Assembly: GCA_964584315.1 (NCBI GenBank)
Contig: CAZOZO010000009.1
Coordinates: forward strand, 16,729-80,728
Direction: 5' to 3'
Length of the DNA stretch: 64,000 nt
From: CAXXOK01 sp964584315
GTDB lineage: Bacteria; Bacillota; Clostridia; Christensenellales; Aristaeellaceae
Shown here: positions 34,848 through 42,665 of the stretch, piece by piece
Layout of the letters: every line of letters begins with the position of its first letter
How positions within the stretch are numbered: position 1 is the stretch's first letter
The notes under the pieces: generated by a model
Database searches by the model: none
Told to the model about the DNA's origin: nothing
The model's input: the letters and a program-made list of their open reading frames with translations, nothing else
Program-made: the position numbers and the translations under genes

Positions 34848-35298
34848 ACAGCTCCTTACGGCGCGCTTTCCACCCTCGGAGCCGTGCGGGTGCGACACTT
34901 GCCGCGCCTATTGCGCCCGCCCTGGCTGGTGGACGGTGCGGCAGGCCGCGCAGGCGCTGGAAGCGGGCTACGGCGGCCGCATGATGCTGGAGATGGCGCC
35001 GGGCATGGCCTTTGGCGTGCTCGCGCCCGCATTTCGCGGTTGCGAGGGGCACTTTGCGCTGCAGCTGTTCGCGGGGCGCGGCTGCACCTTCCTGTGCGAA
35101 GATGGCTGCGCGCTGCACCACACGCCCCACCTGCCGCTGGAGTGCGCGTTTTGCCACCATGAGCGGCGCGGGCAGGGGCAAACCTGCCACGCCGCGCTGG
35201 AAGCGGACTGGCACACCCCCGAGGGCAGCGCGCTGGTGCGGCGCTGGGCGGCTGTGTACCTGAAAACATGGGCGCAGTTTGGCGCGGGCAGGGCATAA
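34822..35298 (+). CDS. cysteine-rich putative metal-binding protein
   Basis: A 158-residue protein with eleven cysteines and several histidines in two clusters: CGCDTCRAYCARPGW near residues 21-36 and CTFLCEDGC...HHTPHLPLECAFCHHE...TCH near 89-125. The pattern suggests zinc or iron-sulfur binding. It resembles uncharacterised YkgJ-like Cys-rich proteins only in general form. GTG 34822 is chosen (GGGAGG at 34808-34813, 8-base spacing); ATG 34840 is an alternative. It overlaps the TetR gene, so their functions may be linked, for example metal or redox response. Confidence 0.7.
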   Translation: MATHAAMDEQLLTARFPPSEPCGCDTCRAYCARPGWWTVRQAAQALEAGYGGRMMLEMAPGMAFGVLAPAFRGCEGHFALQLFAGRGCTFLCEDGCALHHTPHLPLECAFCHHERRGQGQTCHAALEADWHTPEGSALVRRWAAVYLKTWAQFGAGRA

Positions 35299-35507
35299 AG
35301 CGCAACGCCCCTTCCCCCGTGCACCCTCCCCGGCAGTCCCTATTGCTGATGCACTTGCCAGATTGGAAACCGAAGCGCAGCCCATGCCCGGCGGGCAGCG
35401 ACACAAAGCGGCGCGCGACATGCCGCGTTCTGCCTGCAGTAAAACACGCTCACGGTTTACACAAGGTGCAGGCTAGCTCCCCAAGCTCCATACGTCGAAA
35501 AGCAAAA

Positions 35508-35517
35508 NNNNNNNNNN
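35508..35517. other. assembly gap (10 N) next to a C15 homopolymer
   Basis: Ten Ns mark a scaffold join. At 35536-35550 there are fifteen C in a row, likely a low-quality contig end. The order and distance of the flanking genes are therefore inferred by the assembler. Confidence 0.95.
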
Positions 35518-35615
35518 CATTTCGTGGGGGGCCGTCCCCCCCCCCCCCCCACCACTGCCGTCAGCGAGCGAACCGCCGCAACTCTCCTTTGTTGAAGCTA
35601 CCATCGCTGCCCCCT

Positions 35616-35925
35616 TGGCACATGCTGGATACACATGCCAACTTGGCGACGAATGCCGCTCCGTTCAGAACACAACTGCGCCGTTCTTACCCCGCCGTCC
35701 CCCTTAGCACGGGATGGGCGTATAAACCAACTGAGCGGTCAAAGCCGCTCAGTACAATACATGCCTGTGATATTAAATCCTGGACAACGATAGACACTAG
35801 GCAGCACGTCGTTCCTACCTTGCTGTTCCCTTGGCATGGGTTAGGCGTATATGCCAACATGTCGGCATATGTCACACACTTCAGAACATACCTGCACCGT
35901 ACTTACCCCGCCGTTCCCAGGCGGC
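35616..35925. repeat. two degenerate direct repeats of about 90-100 bases
   Basis: The stretch at about 35620-35700 and the stretch at about 35835-35920 share ATGCCAAC, TTCAGAACA, TGCNCCGT and CTTACCCCGCCGT in the same order with many substitutions. The region is less GC-rich than its surroundings and no frame has a ribosome binding site. Probably remnants of a repeat or decayed sequence beside the assembly gap. Confidence 0.5.
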
Positions 35926-35927
35926 GG

Positions 35928-35956
35928 TTGGGAGGGGGACAGAGTCCCCCTCCCAA
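35928..35956. repeat. mosaic repeat hairpin module, locus C
   Basis: Perfect 13-bp stem TTGGGAGGGGGAC with GTCCCCCTCCCAA and loop AGA. It is the hairpin module of the repeat family and begins 19 bases downstream of the rubredoxin stop, where it may help end that transcript. Confidence 0.75.
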
Positions 35957-35974
35957 AGGCCGCAGAGCGGCCGT

Positions 35975-36133
35975 TTATTGCTCTTCGAACTCGCTCTTGG
36001 CCGCGCCGCACAGCGGGCAGGCCCAATCCTCGGGCAGATCCGCCCACAGGGTGCCGGGGGCGATGCCATCGTCGGGCGCGCCGGTGGCCTCGTCATACAC
36101 ATAACCGCAAACCGAGCAGATGTACTGTTTCAT
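35975..36133 (-). CDS. rubredoxin 1
   Basis: A 52-residue rubredoxin, a one-iron electron carrier of the cytoplasm. The four iron ligands are Cys6, Cys9 (YICSVCG) and Cys39, Cys42 (WACPLCG), with the conserved aromatic and proline positions kept. Its short length is normal. ATG 36133 has AGGAGG upstream on the minus strand. It lies 49 bases after a second rubredoxin gene. Rubredoxins carry electrons to rubrerythrin, superoxide reductase or flavodiiron proteins in anaerobes; none of these is in the window. Confidence 0.95.
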   Translation of the reverse strand: MKQYICSVCGYVYDEATGAPDDGIAPGTLWADLPEDWACPLCGAAKSEFEEQ

Positions 36134-36182
36134 TTGTTTTTCCTCCTGTCGCTTTCACGCGGTTTGTCCGCGCGGGGCTTGC

Positions 36183-36341
36183 TTACTGCTGTTCAAACTC
36201 GCTTTTGCTCGCGCCGCAAACGGGGCAGGCCCAGTCCGAGGGGAGCTTTGCAAAGGGGGTGCCGGCGGGGATGCCGTCCCCGGGGATGCCAGCGGCCTCG
36301 TCATAGATATACCCGCATACCGTGCATACATACTGACTCAT
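36183..36341 (-). CDS. rubredoxin 2
   Basis: A 52-residue rubredoxin, with Cys6/Cys9 (YVCTVCG) and Cys39/Cys42 (WACPVCG). It is about 70% identical to the next gene downstream by eye, so the pair arose by tandem duplication. GGAGGTCGG lies before ATG 36341. The two share a promoter at 36372-36400 and probably a hairpin terminator at 35928-35956. Confidence 0.95.
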   Translation of the reverse strand: MSQYVCTVCGYIYDEAAGIPGDGIPAGTPFAKLPSDWACPVCGASKSEFEQQ

Positions 36342-36371
36342 CTGATCCGACCTCCTTATGTGATTGTGGGT

Positions 36372-36400
36372 AGTGTAACCAAAAACCGGAACCGGTGAAA
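36372..36400 (-). promoter_or_regulatory. promoter of the rubredoxin pair
   Basis: Minus strand TTTCAC (36395-36400), 17-base spacer, TACACT (36372-36377). Confidence 0.5.
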
Positions 36401-36489
36401 CATTGCCCCGCGCAGATGGGCCGTGCGGCGCGTTTGTGCCCGATGCTTCCATTATACAGGCGCGCGCGGGCTTGTCAATGGCAGGCATA

Positions 36490-36518
36490 TTGCCCATGTG
36501 CGGCGGCAGGCGTATAAT
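36490..36518 (+). promoter_or_regulatory. promoter of the DUF1003 gene
   Basis: TTGCCC (36490-36495), 17-base spacer, TATAAT (36513-36518), 42 bases before the start codon. Confidence 0.7.
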
Positions 36519-36560
36519 GGTGCAAAAGCATATCGCGTGCGCAAGGGAGGGGTCACCAAC

Positions 36561-37109
36561 ATGGAGGACCAGGACAGACTGACGCTGATCAATTCGATTT
36601 TGGAAGATGAGGAAGAAAAGACCCTCGAAGAAGAAGAGATCATTCACCTGCTGCTGGAACGCAAACTGGCGCGCAACACAAGCCTGCGTAACAAGGAAGA
36701 GCTTACCCTGGGGATGCGGATGTCCGACCGGATTGCCAAGTTTGTGGGCAGCTGGACGTTTATCCTGTTGTTCCTCGGCTGGCTGATCGCATGGATCATT
36801 TTTAACGTGCTGTTGGCGGTGCGCGCTTTCGATCCATACCCGTTCATCCTGCTCAACCTGATATTAAGCTGCGTGGCGGCCATCCAGGCCCCCGTGATCA
36901 TGATGAGCCAGAACCGGCAGGAGGAAAAGGATCGCCTGCGCTCGCAAAACGACTACAAAACCAACTTAAAGAGCGAAATCATCGTGGAGGATCTGCACCA
37001 GAAGATCGAGCGGCTGGTGAACAACCAGGAGGAGATCATGCGCAGGCTGGACGCGCTGGCCGCGCCGCGCGGCGACGGGGCAGAGCCGCCCGCCGGCGCC
37101 GTTTCGTAA
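36561..37109 (+). CDS. DUF1003 family membrane protein
   Basis: A 182-residue protein. An acidic N-terminus (LEDEEEKTLEEEEI) is followed by two membrane helices near 65-90 and 97-115 in the DUF1003 pattern: VGSWTFILLFLGWLIAWIIFN, then FDPYPFILLNLILSCVAAIQAPVIMMSQNRQ. The C-terminal 60 residues form a coiled coil. The family is widespread and its function is not known. GGGAGGGG lies 12 bases before ATG 36561. Single gene. Confidence 0.85.
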   Translation: MEDQDRLTLINSILEDEEEKTLEEEEIIHLLLERKLARNTSLRNKEELTLGMRMSDRIAKFVGSWTFILLFLGWLIAWIIFNVLLAVRAFDPYPFILLNLILSCVAAIQAPVIMMSQNRQEEKDRLRSQNDYKTNLKSEIIVEDLHQKIERLVNNQEEIMRRLDALAAPRGDGAEPPAGAVS

Positions 37110-37154
37110 AATGTGTGTAAAGGAAACATAGCGACCATATCGGATAAAATCTCC

Positions 37155-37183
37155 TTTCATTTTTGGATGCAGCATGCTATAAT
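37155..37183 (+). promoter_or_regulatory. promoter of the coiled-coil membrane protein
   Basis: TTTCAT (37155-37160), 17-base spacer, TATAAT (37178-37183) with TGC immediately upstream. Confidence 0.7.
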
Positions 37184-37221
37184 GAGCCAAATTCCAATCG
37201 AGAAAAATGGAGGAGATCGTC

Positions 37222-37803
37222 ATGTCCGAGACCAAGCCCAAGAATAACAGAACCCTGATCGTGCTCCTTTGCATCGTGCTCATTGCCGCTGTCGCGCTGG
37301 CGGTTTACGCCTTCATTGGCAAGACCAACGCCGATAAGCTCACCGCCGACCTGACCGGCAAGATCACGGCATTCAACCAGCAGATTTCCGACGCCACCGC
37401 CCAGCTGACCGAGAAGGATGCGGCCATCGCCACCAAGCAGACCGATCTGGAGACCGTCAAGACCGAGCTGGAGAGCGCCAAGGCGGCGGCCGCCACGGCG
37501 ATGCAATCCCTCAAGGATGAGTTTGACGCCTATAAGAAGACCGCCGAAGCGAGCCTCGCCACGGCCCTCAAGGATGCCGAGGATTACAAGACCAAGGCGG
37601 AGGCCGATCTGGCGGCTGCCCAGGCCAAAGTGGACGACCTGACCAAGCAGGTGACCGACCTGACCAAGCAGGCGACCGACCTGACCGCGAAGGTGGCTGC
37701 GCTGGAAGCCGCCGCCAAGGCGACCCCGGCCCCCACCGCTACGCCCAAGCCCACCCCGAAGCCCACCGCTACGCCCACAGCAACGCCCAAGCCCACCGTA
37801 TGA
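37222..37803 (+). CDS. single-pass coiled-coil protein with Thr/Pro/Lys tail
   Basis: A 193-residue protein. Residues 1-10 are basic, 11-31 a membrane helix or uncleaved signal (TLIVLLCIVLIAAVALAVYAF), 35-165 a long coiled coil with heptads such as DLTKQVTDLTKQATDLTAKV, and 166-193 a Thr/Pro/Lys/Ala repeat (TPKPTPKPTATPTATPKP) typical of wall-spanning linkers. It may be exposed at the cell surface, but no function is known. GGAGGAGA precedes ATG 37222; an ATG five codons earlier overlaps this site. Confidence 0.75.
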   Translation: MSETKPKNNRTLIVLLCIVLIAAVALAVYAFIGKTNADKLTADLTGKITAFNQQISDATAQLTEKDAAIATKQTDLETVKTELESAKAAAATAMQSLKDEFDAYKKTAEASLATALKDAEDYKTKAEADLAAAQAKVDDLTKQVTDLTKQATDLTAKVAALEAAAKATPAPTATPKPTPKPTATPTATPKPTV

Positions 37804-37853
37804 TGATTGCCACGCGGCGCCGGTAAGCGCCGCATGACGCGATAACAGCCCAG

Positions 37854-37889
37854 CGCAAACACCGCCCGCCGTTGCGGGCGGTGTTTGCG
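37854..37889 (+). terminator. hairpin after the coiled-coil gene
   Basis: Perfect 16-bp stem (37854-37869 with 37874-37889), 4-base loop. The T-rich 3' arm ends it; no long T-run follows. Confidence 0.65.
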
Positions 37890-38120
37890 TTATGCCCGGG
37901 CGGTCAAGGCTCCGCCCGCCTCGCGGGCAAGTGCATGGGCGAGCGTTACGCGGGCGCGGCATAGGCGCGCCCTTGGCCTTGCGGGTGTGTGCCCCTTGTG
38001 CGAAGGTGGATGGCCATAGCGGCGCTGGGGGCACGGGCGCTGTAGCCGCCCGCTTACGCGTGCGGAAAACGCATGGACAGGCGCGGATAAAGAAACCCGC
38101 CGTTCAGGCGAAACAGAACC

Positions 38121-38146
38121 GTAACGGAATTTCGTAAATTTAACGG
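38121..38146 (+). promoter_or_regulatory. operator-like box in the LacI-gene promoter
   Basis: GTAACGGAATTTCG and AAATTTAACGG lie just upstream of the -35. AAATTTAACGG recurs exactly in the dctP promoter (39496-39505 region), so the regulator probably controls itself and the TRAP operon. Confidence 0.6.
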
Positions 38147-38150
38147 GGAC

Positions 38151-38179
38151 TGTACAAATTTCGTGCATTGTGCTATCAT
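38151..38179 (+). promoter_or_regulatory. promoter of the LacI-family gene
   Basis: TGTACA (38151-38156), 17-base spacer, TATCAT (38174-38179), with TGC before the -10. Confidence 0.7.
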
Positions 38180-38221
38180 ACCACCAAGCAAAATCGTACA
38201 CAGGCGGAGGTCGGTAACGCT

Positions 38222-39265
38222 ATGCCGGAACCAAGGCGCGTAACGCTCAGGCAGATTGCCGAGCGCGCAGGCACGTCCATCGGCACGGTAGACAGGGCGC
38301 TCAAGGATCGTGAAGGCGTGCGCGAATCCACCAAGGATCGCGTGCTTACCGTCGCGCGGGAGATGGGCTACATACCCAACCCGTTTGCCAACGCGCTGCG
38401 GCGCATGGCGAGCATACGCCTTGCCATGGTGTATCCGGAGCAGCCCGCGCCCTTTTACGCGCCCATGACCGCGGGCATCAGCGACGCGGTGAGCGACCTG
38501 ATCGACTTTGGCGTGGAGGTAGACCTGATCCGCTATCCCCTGCAAAAGCAGGATATGGAGGAAGAGGCCCTGCGCCGCATCGACCCCGCGAAGTACCAGG
38601 GCGTGGCCATCAACTCGGCGGGGCCGCGCATCGCGCAGGCCGTCGCCCGCCTGATGGACGAGGGGCTGCCCGTGATCACCTTCAATACCGACTCGCCCAG
38701 CAGCAGGCGGCACTATTTTGTGGGCAATGACTCGGTGCAGAGCGGCCGGATCGGCGCGGCGCTGCTGGGGCGCTTTTTGGGCGGCAAGGGCACGGTCACG
38801 GTGCTGGGCAACTTTGCCCAGGCCACGCCGTTTTCTGAGCGTTTTGGCGGCTTTTGTGAAACCATCCACGAGGAGTTTCCCGATATGCTCATCTACCCCT
38901 GCGCGGAGTGTTTCGCGGAGCAGCGGCTGGCCTCGCAAAGCCTCATTTCGCTGCTGAAAACCGTGCCGCAGGTGAGCGGGGTTTTCTGCACCGGCTACAC
39001 CAGCACCGTAGGCGCGATCAGCGCGCTCAAGCAGGCGGGCCGCAAGGATGTGGTGCTCATTGGCTACGACACCAGCGAGGAGCTGCTCTCCGCGCTGCGC
39101 GAGGGCTGGGCGGACGCGCTGCTCTACCAGGACCCGTACCGGCAGGGGTACGCCGCCGTACAGACGCTGGCGCAGTTTGTACTGGACGGCAAGATGCCGG
39201 ATGTGCGCAAGATCAGCACCCAAACGACCATCGTGATCCGCCAGAACGCGGACAGCTACCGCTGA
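38222..39265 (+). CDS. LacI family transcriptional regulator of the hexuronate locus
   Basis: A 347-residue LacI/GalR-type repressor. The helix-turn-helix and hinge cover residues 6-60 (VTLRQIAERAGTSIGTVDRAL; GYIPNPFANALRR), and the rest is a periplasmic-binding-protein-like sugar-sensing domain of the BP_4 subtype (AINSAGP near 137, FNTDSP near 163, GNDSVQSGRIGA near 175). GGAGG about 12 bases before ATG 38222 sets the start. It precedes the TRAP transporter and hexuronate enzymes, and the same AAATTTAACGG box occurs in both promoters, so it is the likely local regulator, with a uronate or its ketose as inducer (inferred). Confidence 0.88.
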   Translation: MPEPRRVTLRQIAERAGTSIGTVDRALKDREGVRESTKDRVLTVAREMGYIPNPFANALRRMASIRLAMVYPEQPAPFYAPMTAGISDAVSDLIDFGVEVDLIRYPLQKQDMEEEALRRIDPAKYQGVAINSAGPRIAQAVARLMDEGLPVITFNTDSPSSRRHYFVGNDSVQSGRIGAALLGRFLGGKGTVTVLGNFAQATPFSERFGGFCETIHEEFPDMLIYPCAECFAEQRLASQSLISLLKTVPQVSGVFCTGYTSTVGAISALKQAGRKDVVLIGYDTSEELLSALREGWADALLYQDPYRQGYAAVQTLAQFVLDGKMPDVRKISTQTTIVIRQNADSYR

Positions 39266-39313
39266 GCGCAGGGACGCGCGTGGTGCGACGACAGACCGAA
39301 AATACGTTTTTCG

Positions 39314-39347
39314 ACGGCTTCCGTTACATGTAACGGAAGCCGTTTTG
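39314..39347 (+). terminator. 30-bp perfect palindrome and T4, terminator of the LacI gene
   Basis: ACGGCTTCCGTTACA and its exact complement TGTAACGGAAGCCGT abut with no unpaired centre (39314-39343), followed by TTTT. It contains CCGTTAC-GTAACGG half sites similar to the operator boxes. Confidence 0.75.
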
Positions 39348-39468
39348 CGCTTTCTGGCTCGTATGGCGGCATAACGAACATTCTTACAGGCAAATATGGC
39401 GCAAGAACGACCGCTTCGCACCACGATCAGGGAGGGCCGCACGCGAATGTGAAAAAAACTTCAAGGAT

Positions 39469-39506
39469 ACCGTTAATTCGTATTGACACGTCGGAAATTT
39501 AACGGT
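39469..39506 (+). promoter_or_regulatory. inverted operator boxes flanking the -35 of dctP
   Basis: ACCGTTAA (39469-39476) and TTAACGGT (39499-39506) are inverted copies lying on both sides of the -35 box, the second touching the -10. A bound repressor would cover the promoter. The right arm GAAATTTAACGG matches the box before the LacI gene. Confidence 0.65.
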
Positions 39507-39511
39507 ACAAT
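39483..39511 (+). promoter_or_regulatory. promoter of the TRAP/hexuronate operon
   Basis: TTGACA (39483-39488), 17-base spacer, TACAAT (39506-39511). Strong match, embedded in the operator boxes. Confidence 0.85.
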
Positions 39512-39566
39512 CTTGTCACAACGACGGGAGCGTCCGTTCAACAAAATCATAGGAGGAATAGACTCG

Positions 39567-40571
39567 ATGAAGAAAATGCTGGGGCTCGTGCTTGCGCTCA
39601 TGCTGGTGATGACCATGGCGACCGGCGCGCTGGCCGAGGAGAAGAAGGCCTCGCTTGACCTCAAGGGCACCGAACTGACCCTGATCTATGCCGACAACCA
39701 CGCCGACGGCTATCCCACGGTAGAAGCCAGCAAGGCTATGGCGCAGGAAATCTTCGACAAGACCGCCGGGCGTATCGGCATGGCCGTGTACGGCAACGCC
39801 GTGCTGGGCAACGAGAACGACACCATCGAGCAGCTTACCTACGGCGCGGTGCAGCTGGTGCGCGCCAGCTGCGCGTCGTTTGCGGCGTATGGCAACAAGC
39901 TGAACGTGCTTTGCCTGCCCTACCTGTACGAGAACTATGACCACTACTGGAAGGTGCTGGGCAGCGAAATCGGCAACGATATGCTGATGGCGTGCAAGGA
40001 TGCCGGCATCATCGGCCTGTGCTGGTACGACGGCGGCGCCCGCAACTTCTTCACCAAAGAGAAGATCACCGATCTGGCGGGCTTCAAGGGCAAGACCATC
40101 CGCATGCTGGGCTCGCTTACCGATATGCTGACCGCCATGGGCGGCAACCCCTCCACCATGGCCATGAGCGAAGTCTACGCCGCGGTGCAGACCGGCGTGG
40201 CCGACGGCGCGGAGAACAACTGGCCCACCTACTACGAGCAGACCTTCTACGAAGTGGCTCCCTACCTCATGCTGGACGAGCATGCCCGCCTGCCGGAATG
40301 GGTCGCCATCAACGCCGACGTATGGAACGGCCTGAGCGCGGATGACCAGGCCATCGTCAAGGCCGCCGCGGAGAACGCCTCCACCCTGGAGCGCCAGCTG
40401 TGGAACGAGTACGAGAGCAAAGCCCGTGAGGAGAGCATTGCCAAGGGCGCGCAGGAAGTGACCCTGACCCCCGAAGCGCTGGCCGAGATCAAGGCTGTGG
40501 CCGTGTCGGTCTACAGCAAGTACGCGGAGTTCAACGACATCATCGCCGCCATTCAGGCGATGGCCAAGTAA
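39567..40571 (+). CDS. dctP: TRAP transporter solute-binding protein DctP
   Basis: A 334-residue exported binding protein. Residues 1-23 are a signal peptide ending GALA, without a lipobox cysteine. The DctP fold is clear: WYDGGARNFFTKEKI near 152, GKTIRMLGS near 176-184 with the substrate-carboxylate-binding Arg181, and VYAAVQTGVADGAENNWPTYYE near 203. It delivers an organic acid, here probably glucuronate or a related uronate, to DctQM. AGGAGG precedes ATG 39567. An intercistronic hairpin follows it, which fits its need for higher expression than the membrane subunits. Confidence 0.93.
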   Translation: MKKMLGLVLALMLVMTMATGALAEEKKASLDLKGTELTLIYADNHADGYPTVEASKAMAQEIFDKTAGRIGMAVYGNAVLGNENDTIEQLTYGAVQLVRASCASFAAYGNKLNVLCLPYLYENYDHYWKVLGSEIGNDMLMACKDAGIIGLCWYDGGARNFFTKEKITDLAGFKGKTIRMLGSLTDMLTAMGGNPSTMAMSEVYAAVQTGVADGAENNWPTYYEQTFYEVAPYLMLDEHARLPEWVAINADVWNGLSADDQAIVKAAAENASTLERQLWNEYESKAREESIAKGAQEVTLTPEALAEIKAVAVSVYSKYAEFNDIIAAIQAMAK

Positions 40572-40584
40572 GGGCTTACGCTTT

Positions 40585-40628
40585 GCCGCCGCCAAACCAT
40601 CCGCTGTGATGAAGGATTTGGCGGCGGC
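40585..40628 (+). other. intercistronic hairpin between dctP and dctQ
   Basis: GCCGCCGCCAAA (40585-40596) pairs with TTTGGCGGCGGC (40617-40628), with an inner ATCC/GGAT. No T-run follows. It probably stabilises the dctP part of the message or partly stops transcription so that the binding protein is made in excess. Confidence 0.6.
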
Positions 40629-40800
40629 CTGATCGAAATGGATGTCTACAAAGGTATCGCCCCGGCCCGCAAAGGCCGCTCGGCGAGCATAAGCGCGGAG
40701 CGCGTGCGCCCTGCGCGACAATCACGCACGGTTGGGGCGGGTTGCCTTGGGAGCCTCCCATGGCGCCCGCCCCTTTCCCAAGGCTACGCAGGAGGTACCT

Positions 40801-41364
40801 ATGACCAGTCAAACCCCCGCCCGCCACGGCGATTGGGTGTTAAAGCCCATCGCGGCCGTGGTCAACTTCATCTTTAAGGTATTGATCGCAGTGTTTCTGG
40901 TGCTCACGCTGGTGCTGGTGCTCATCGTGTGCACCGATGTGGTGCTGCGCTGGTTTGGCCACGGCATCATCTGGGCGGACGAGATGAGCCGGATGCTGAT
41001 GATCTGGATGGCGTTCGTGGCCATGTCGCTGGGCGTGGAAGTGTGCAGCCATGTGGAGATCACCATGTTTTTTAAGTGGCTGCCCAAGGGCTTCCAAAAG
41101 GTGTGGATGGTGGTGAACCACCTGATCACCATGGCGATCGGCGTTTTTATCATGGTGTACGGCGTGCAGCTGATCGGCATCGGGGCCAAGGGCAAGCTGG
41201 AGATCGTGCGCGAGCTGTCCAAAAGCATGCTGTATATCACCATCCCCATCGGCGGGTTTTTCATTGCCTATTTTGCACTGATGCACCTTTTGAAGCGTGA
41301 GGACCTCATGCCCTCGGCCATCCGCAACTTCTACCCCTGCAAAAAGGAGGACTGCCACCTATGA
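40801..41364 (+). CDS. dctQ: TRAP transporter small permease DctQ
   Basis: A 187-residue membrane protein with four helices. The family core is WADEMSRMLMIWMAFVAMSLGVE (about residues 60-82), followed by the HVEI motif. It pairs with DctM as the small subunit of the Na+-coupled transporter. AGGAGG lies 7 bases before ATG 40801. The 230-base gap after dctP holds a hairpin and is otherwise without a gene. Its stop overlaps the dctM start by four bases. Confidence 0.92.
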   Translation: MTSQTPARHGDWVLKPIAAVVNFIFKVLIAVFLVLTLVLVLIVCTDVVLRWFGHGIIWADEMSRMLMIWMAFVAMSLGVEVCSHVEITMFFKWLPKGFQKVWMVVNHLITMAIGVFIMVYGVQLIGIGAKGKLEIVRELSKSMLYITIPIGGFFIAYFALMHLLKREDLMPSAIRNFYPCKKEDCHL

Positions 41365-42665
41365 GCTACGATGTAACGACGGGCATCATCCTGCTGCTCG
41401 GGTCTTTCTTCATTTTGATCATCCTGCGCCTGCCGGTGATTTTCGCCATGTGCGCATCCACCATACTCACCATGCTTTACACGGGCACCAACCTGATGAC
41501 CATGATGCAGCGCATGGCCAGCTCCATCAACAGCTTCAGCCTGCTGGCGATCCCGTTTTTCCTGCTGGCGGGCGAAATCATGGGCGCGGGCGGCGTGAGC
41601 GACCAGCTGGTGGAGGTGAGCAACGCGCTGGTGGGGCGCTTCCGCGGCGGCCTGGGCCATGTGAACGTGCTGGCCTCGATGCTGTTTGGCGGCATGAGCG
41701 GCTCTTCCGCGGCGGATATCGCCTCGCTGGGCCCCATCGAAATGCGCCTGATGAACGACTCCGGCTATGACCCGGACTACTCCTGCGCGCTGACCATCAC
41801 CTCCAGCTGCCAGGGCGTGCTGATCCCGCCCAGCCATAACATGATCATCTACTCGATGGCCGTGGGCGGCGTGTCGGTAGGCGGGCTGTTCATGGGCGGG
41901 TTGATCCCGGGCGTGCTGCTGGGCCTGCTGCTGATGATCGCCAACGGCGTCATCTCCTACCGCCGCCACTACCCCGTGGGCGAAAAGGTGCCGTTTGTGA
42001 AAACCCTGAAAATCATGTTGCGCAGCTTTCCCGCCATTTTGACCATCCTGATCATCCTGTGCGGCGTTTCGTTCGGGTTTTTCACGGCCACGGAGAGCGC
42101 CGCGGTGGCGTGCATCTGGGCGTTTTTCGTAGCGACGGTCATCTACCGCAAGCTGAGGCTGCGCGACGTGCCCAGCCTGCTGTTCAATGTGCTCAAGAGC
42201 CTCGCGGTGGTGTTCGGACTCATCGCCTCGGCAGGCGCGTTTGCCTACATGGTCAGCAAGCTGAACATCCCCACGCTGTTCGCCTCGGCGCTCATCGGCA
42301 TTTCCAACAGCCCCATCGTGGTGCTGCTGCTCATCAACCTGATGCTGCTGATCCTCGGCTGCATCATGGACATGGCGCCCCTCATTCTGATCTGCTCGCC
42401 CATTCTGCTGCCGGTGTGCGTGAGCATCGGCATGAACCCCATCAGCTTTGGCATCATGCTGATTTTCAACCTGGCGATCGGCCTGTGCACGCCGCCGGTG
42501 GGCAATGCGCTGTTCATCGGTTGCGCGGTGGGCAAGCGGCGGCTGGAGGATGTGGTCAAGCAGATGCTGCCGCTGTATGCGGTGATGATCGTGGGCCTGA
42601 TGCTGGTTACGTATGTGCCGTTCTTTACCACGTTCCTGCCGCGTCTGCTGGGGTACCTGAACTGA
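41361..42665 (+). CDS. dctM: TRAP transporter large permease DctM
   Basis: A 434-residue membrane protein of about 12 helices, the transport subunit. Family motifs are RLPVIFAMCASTILTM near 24, LLAIPFFLLAGEIM near 60, FGGMSGSSAADIASLGPIEMRLM near 112 and IPPSHNMIIY near 155. It moves the acid across the membrane with sodium. The ATG overlaps the dctQ stop (ATGA), so translation is coupled. Downstream, after 190 bases without a terminator, the dehydrogenase gene continues the operon. Confidence 0.93.
   Translation: MSYDVTTGIILLLGSFFILIILRLPVIFAMCASTILTMLYTGTNLMTMMQRMASSINSFSLLAIPFFLLAGEIMGAGGVSDQLVEVSNALVGRFRGGLGHVNVLASMLFGGMSGSSAADIASLGPIEMRLMNDSGYDPDYSCALTITSSCQGVLIPPSHNMIIYSMAVGGVSVGGLFMGGLIPGVLLGLLLMIANGVISYRRHYPVGEKVPFVKTLKIMLRSFPAILTILIILCGVSFGFFTATESAAVACIWAFFVATVIYRKLRLRDVPSLLFNVLKSLAVVFGLIASAGAFAYMVSKLNIPTLFASALIGISNSPIVVLLLINLMLLILGCIMDMAPLILICSPILLPVCVSIGMNPISFGIMLIFNLAIGLCTPPVGNALFIGCAVGKRRLEDVVKQMLPLYAVMIVGLMLVTYVPFFTTFLPRLLGYLN

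Noticed and set aside
35268..36104. An open frame running across the Ns
   Set aside because: It reads through undefined bases and repeat sequence with no ribosome binding site.
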